NCBI GenBank assembly: GCA_009602735.1
Contig: WELA01006598.1
Coordinates: 555,846 to 619,845, forward strand
Direction: 5' to 3'
DNA: 64,000 bases
Origin: Mesotaenium endlicherianum
Taxonomy: Eukaryota; Streptophyta; Zygnematophyceae; Zygnematales; Mesotaeniaceae
The stretch's first letter is position 1; each line of letters opens with the position of its first letter. The position numbers and the translations under genes were made by a program. The notes beneath the pieces are model-generated. The model searched no databases and was not told the DNA's origin. It worked only from the letters and a program-made list of their open reading frames with translations. Positions 59,830 to 64,000 of the stretch are shown piece by piece.

Positions 59830-62005
59830 CTTCTAAGGGTGCTCTAGAGTCTAATGCTCTCCATAGCTCTTTCAGTGTTGATTTTTGGGTTATTATAAGT
59901 GCTGCTATGGAGCTTAGTTATGGATGTTTTTGTTTTGCTTTTGGCTTTGTAATGGCTGCCTTTTCTGCTCTTTTCTCCACTGCTGTGGGTAATTTGTGCG
60001 GGTGTTTTTGTGTCCGCTATTAGTGCTTATATGATGCTCTATCTTGGCACTTCTTTTGTCTGCTATAAGTGTATTTGTGAAACATTGGTTTGGCCTCTTT
60101 TGTTTGCCACTTTGTTGTGCTGCTATGGGGCTGTATTATGCATGCTCTTGTTCCAATATTGGTGCTCCTCGTTGCTGTTTCATTGAGCTACTGTCGGCTC
60201 TTAATTTGGCCTGTATTGTTACTCCTTTATGTGTGTGCTGTAGAGCTATATTAAGTTCTCTTTCATTGGTGCTTGTGGGGGGCAGTATGTTTGTGCCTGG
60301 ATTTGCTGTTGTTGTGGGACTGAGTATAGAGCTGTCAAGTGCTTTTTTAAAAGCTGTTGTGGACTCTAGTTGTGGCCTGTTTTTTTTTTTTTTGGTGTTG
60401 CTGTGGGACTATATTATGTCATTTTTAAAAAAATATTATTAAGTGGTCGTGTGCGGCTGAGTATGGACTTGTCTTGTGTTGTTTTTATTGCTACTGTTGG
60501 CTCTTCTTATGGCCTGTTTTCTTGCTCTTTTGTTATGCTGGTGTGGAGCTATATTCAATTTCTTGTTTTGTCCTTCGTTGGTACTTGTGGGGGCCTGTAA
60601 GACGGCAATATGTTTGTGCCTGGATTTGCTGCTGCTGTGGGGCTGAGTAGGAAGCTATCATGTGCTTTTTTAAAAGCTGTTGTGGACTCTAGTTGTGGCC
60701 TGTTTTATTCATTTTTTGGTGTTGCCGTGGGGTTGTATTATGTCAATTTTTTTCTTTATTTTTGAGTGGTCGTGTGCGGCTGAGTATGGACTTGTTTTGT
60801 GTTATTTTTATTGTTGCTGTTGGCTCTTCTTATGGCTTGTTTTCCTGCTCTTTTGTTATGCTGCTGTGGAGCTATATTCAGTTTTTTGTTTTGTCCTTCG
60901 TTGGTGCTTGTGGGAGCCTGTATGACGGCAGTATGTGTGTTCCAGGATTTGCTGTTGTTGTGGGGCTGATTATCGAGCTCCTGTGTGTTGTTTTTGTAGC
61001 TGCTGTGGGCTACTGTGGTGGCCTGTTTTGTTAATATTTTGGATGTTGCTGTGGGGCTGTATTCAGTATGTTTGTTTTTCTTTCATTTATGCTTGTGGGG
61101 GGCTGTGTGATGGCTGTTTTATTTTTCACTTTGTTGTGCTGCTATGGGGCTGTATTATGCATACTTTTATTCCAGTTTTGGTGCTGCTTGCTGCATTTTC
61201 TGTTGAGCTACTGTCGGCTCTTAATCTGGCCTGTTTTGTTCCTCCTATTTGTGTGCTGTGGAGCTACATTAAGACCGGTTCTTTTCTCTTTCATTGGTGC
61301 TTGTGGGGGGCGGTGTGGTGACTGCATTTGTTCTTGTATTTGCTGCTATTGTGGGGCTAAGTATGGACTCGTTGTATGCTGTTTTTGGACCTGGTGTGGG
61401 CTCATTTGGTGGCTTGTTTTGTTGATATTTTGGGTGTTGCTGTGGGGCTGTATTCAATCTCTGTTTTTGTCTTTAATGGTGCTTGTGGGGAGTTGTGTGG
61501 TTGCTGCATTTGTTACTGGATGTACTGCTGCTCTAGGGCTGAGTATGGACCTGTTGTTTGCTGTTTTTGTAGCTGTTCTGGGTATTTGCTGTGGCCTGCT
61601 TTGTTCATCTTTTTGGTGCTGGTGTGGGCCTGTATTATGTCTCCTTTTTTCCTCTTTTATGAATGCTTGTGTGGGACTCAGTGTGGACTTGATTTGTGAT
61701 GTTTTTGGTGCTGTTCTTGGCTCTTGCTATGGCCTGTTTTGTTCCTCTGTTTGGTGCTGCTGTGGAGCTTTATTTAAGCTTCTTTTGTACCAGTGATTAG
61801 TGCTGATGTGGGGGCTTTTTATTTTTTGTTCTGGATGTTTGTTGGGGTTGATTTATGTGTTGCTATTGGACTTTACTTTGGCTGTTTTTATGGGTGTTTT
61901 CTTGTAATACTATGGGGCATTGTGTGGCTGCAGTACATTGCCTTTTATGGCTGCTGTAAAGTTGTACAATACATTCACTTACTTTGTTTTGCTTATTATG
62001 CTCCT
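59830..62005. repeat. T/G-rich tandem array with 323-bp higher-order unit in hAT intron 2
   Basis: A 2.2-kb intron built from variants of GGCCTGTTTTGTT...GCTGTGGGGCTGTATTATG. Two adjacent higher-order units are clear: CAGTATGTTTGTGCCTGGAT at 60283, its variant at 60606 and again at 60929, a period of 323 bp. Outside these the repeat is more diverged. Stop codons are rare in some plus-strand frames because of the base composition, which creates open frames up to 242 codons that encode only Cys/Phe/Leu/Gly-rich peptides. Confidence 0.8.
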
Positions 62006-62873
62006 TGCAGGTGAAGCAATATTTGCAGGTGATGTTGCTGCAAGATACTTGGAAAGAACACGTGAGGGGCCTCACTTCAGCACAGAAGAAGGACTGTCTG
62101 GCTGTAATGGCAGTTGTTGGTGATGAAGATTTTTGGGACAAGGTGAAGGTGCTGTTGAAGGTTACGGAGAGGCTGGTGAAGCTTCTCCGAGGAATTGATG
62201 GGAACCAAGCCGCCATGGGTCTTGTGTACAACGCTATGGCGGAGTTACAAGACTTCATGAAGGCGTTAGATGAGGACTTGGATGAGGAGCAGCTTGACAT
62301 GTTGGTGGAGATTATCAAGGTCAGGTGGGATTTTTTCCATTCACCTATGCATGCAGCTGGGTACATGCTTCACCCTCTCTTCAAGGATCATGAGCAGCAT
62401 ATCAATGAGGAGGTTATGAAGGGGTGGTATTCTAGTCTTGCCAAGGTTGTCCCTGACGTGGAGGAGCAAGATACCATTAGAGAGCAGTATGAGCAATACA
62501 AGGGCAGGGTGGGTTTTAGTTTTAACAACCCTAAGGCTGACAAGAAAGCTGAGTCTAAGTCAGGAGTTTTTTGTGGAAAAGTCATGGTTCTAGCACTCCT
62601 CAATTGCAATTTGCAATTAAAGTTCTTGGTTTGGTGTCCTCTGCAAGCTTTTGTGAGAGAAATTGGTCAGAGTACGATTTCATTCACAACAAAAAAAGAA
62701 ATCGGCTTAAGCAGGTCCGGGCTGAGAGATTGGTGAAGGTTCACTCACACTTGAGGCTCATTGAGGGAATGGAAAGGGGTGGAGTTAAGAGAGCTCCTGG
62801 TAGGCACATTGCACCAGTGATTGAAGCAGAAGTTGACGGCGGCAATATGGATTCTGAGGATGATGCTCTCTAG

Positions 62874-63455
62874 CTAGTAGCATGTAGCTGAGAGTAAGGA
62901 TTAAAGCCCGCTATCCATTATTTGTAAGTAGGCATGACGTTGCAACTTCATGGACCTTGTACTATATTGTAATGCAATTTATATCGCATGTTCATATTAT
63001 TCTTCAGTGAGCTCTTGTACTTATACGTTATGATGAAGGTGTATATTCTGTCATCACTCGTATAGATAATAAAAGTCCTTGTTTTATTTTAGTGTTAATA
63101 CTTTTTTTTAATTACTGCTTTTAGTTCTGTGTGTACAGTAGCTTGTAACTTGTAAGTGCTTTGCAATGTTAGTTATTTAATTAAACTTCTCGTGTTTGTG
63201 CCTTTAAGATTGATAGTTTAGTAATTCCTTTATTTGTTTCACATTGATGTTAAAACTTAAAATGTTGTGTACACGCTTGATTTGTTGCATGTCAATTTAG
63301 ATTTATATATGGATGTAACTTGGACCATGCACAATGCATGTGTTTTGAAATACTTACGAGGTTTACTTACCACTTTGTGCACATCATACATTTGTAATGT
63401 TTTCATCTTTATTGGGAAAAATCATTGATGCATATGGTATGTCTTAGACCTTGGT
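62874..63455. other. 3' flank of the hAT gene
   Basis: AT-rich, with AATAAAAG at about 63067, a plausible polyadenylation signal for the transposase transcript. No other gene. Confidence 0.4.
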
Positions 63456-64000
63456 TGTAAGGTTATGAAAGTGTAGTTTGTTTCTTTCTACTATTTTATA
63501 TGCATAGAGTGTGATTTTAGAAGAACTTTGGCTTTTATTTCAAGTCATTTGGACAAGTATTGAGATAGTTATGAATTTTGGAAAAAAAATTAGTGAGTTT
63601 TTAATGTCACAGATTCTATTTAGTGACAAGGACAGGTCCAGTGACAAAAATTTTGCTTGGAGTCCAGGAAGTAGGACATTGAAACATGAGGGTTCCAGAA
63701 AGTACGTACAATTACGTAGAGTGCCAAAGTGGTCGTGGAATTTCTAGAAACTCCGTGAAGAGTTAGTGGATTGTGTAGTAGAATATTCTAGAGTGTGATT
63801 GTGTGCGTGTGAGTGTGCTAGCTTGTCCAACTAGGCAAGGTCACCTACATGGAAGGAGCCATAGGAGAGGGTTCTGGAGGTACTTTGCTAGAGAGGACAT
63901 TTAGAGTTAAATGGATAAATGGGAAGCACAAGGAAGTAGAGGGAGCTTATTCGAGTCTAGCCTAACCTTCTTAACTTGTACACGACTTTTCTTAATAAAG
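63456..64000 (+). mobile_element. Possible LTR related to family C, cut by the window edge
   Basis: It starts TGTAAGGTTATGAAAGTG and includes GGACAAGTATTGAGATAGTTATG, which resembles the family C LTR start (TGTAAGGTCATAGG; GGTCAAGTATTGAGAGAG). Later parts diverge. Right end not seen, so the call is tentative. Confidence 0.4.

Larger units (their letters stand above)
58086..62873 (+). mobile_element. hAT-family DNA transposon: transposase gene with two introns
   Basis: Exon 1 (about 58086-58916) encodes a BED-type zinc finger (VRCNFCDFKTS with a later His and Cys), then a DUF659-like domain (FTITSDGWTDHTKRPLINFM; VCTDSAAVCKAA). Exon 2 (59552-59808) continues with ITWTACTAHGVDLLLEDMAK. Exon 3 (62011-62873) encodes VKQYLQVMLLQDTWKEHVRG and the hAT dimerisation region (VSSASFCERNWSEYDFIHNK, with the conserved Cys-Glu-Arg-Asn-Trp). 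Introns are 58917-59551 and 59809-62010, both filled with T/G-rich arrays. There is an in-frame TAA near 58628-58630, a frame change near 62560, and exon 1 ends at G/ATATTC rather than G/GT, so the copy is inactive. TIRs and the 8-bp target duplication were not found, so outer limits are coding limits. Confidence 0.88.

Noticed and set aside
59826-62014. Long plus-strand open frames (up to 242 codons) encoding hydrophobic, Cys-rich peptides
   Set aside because: They lie wholly inside a T/G-rich tandem array in a hAT intron, follow the repeat period and have no start context or domain.

Overview
The window is nuclear DNA of a green-lineage eukaryote, most likely a streptophyte: a charophyte alga or an early-diverging land plant. 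The evidence is a nuclear photosystem I antenna gene (Lhca3 type) with a transit peptide, plant-type inositol 3-kinase, GCR2/LanC-like and heptahelical (HHP/AdipoR) proteins, and GT-AG introns throughout. A TE-rich genome such as a charophycean would fit, but the species cannot be named from the sequence.

Genes occupy roughly the first 23 kb. A GC-rich unidentified gene runs off the left edge (1-3464, minus). It is followed by HHP (6108-7800, plus), a LanC-like protein (8495-10138, minus), inositol 3-kinase (15644-17816, minus), a helicase-C-only DEAD-box-like protein (18345-20373, plus) and Lhca3 (21395-22681, minus). HHP and the LanC-like gene converge, as do the helicase-like gene and Lhca3. 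The kinase and helicase-like genes diverge from a shared 528-bp gap. The exon phases of the four named genes close exactly; one donor in the helicase-like gene is undecided. An 871-bp block repeated on both sides of a single N at 11063 looks like an unmerged contig overlap.

From about 23 kb to the right edge the DNA is a graveyard of mobile elements. Three Ty3/gypsy-type LTR families, called A, B and C here, are nested: element C (33750-43667, TSD TATGC) contains element A (34892-42524, TSD ATTAG), whose LTR contains a solo LTR of family B (41057-41776, TSD ATGAC). A second B copy lies at 43974-47060. A 511-bp TRIM element with LTRs, PBS, PPT and TSD CTACC sits at 29468-29978, and a solo LTR of the same family (TSD CCCAG) sits inside the B copy.

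Two piggyBac-like elements follow. The one at 47162-49486 has 13-bp perfect TIRs and is internally deleted. The one at 50102-53422 is flanked by TTAA and carries a decayed transposase; it sits inside a coding exon of an unrecognised spliced gene (49872-54029), and removing one TTAA restores that exon's frame. A hAT transposase gene (58086-62873; BED finger, DUF659-like domain, C-terminal dimerisation domain) has its introns filled with T/G-rich tandem arrays. A divergent C-like LTR runs off the right edge.

No tRNA, rRNA, CRISPR or organellar sequence was recognised.
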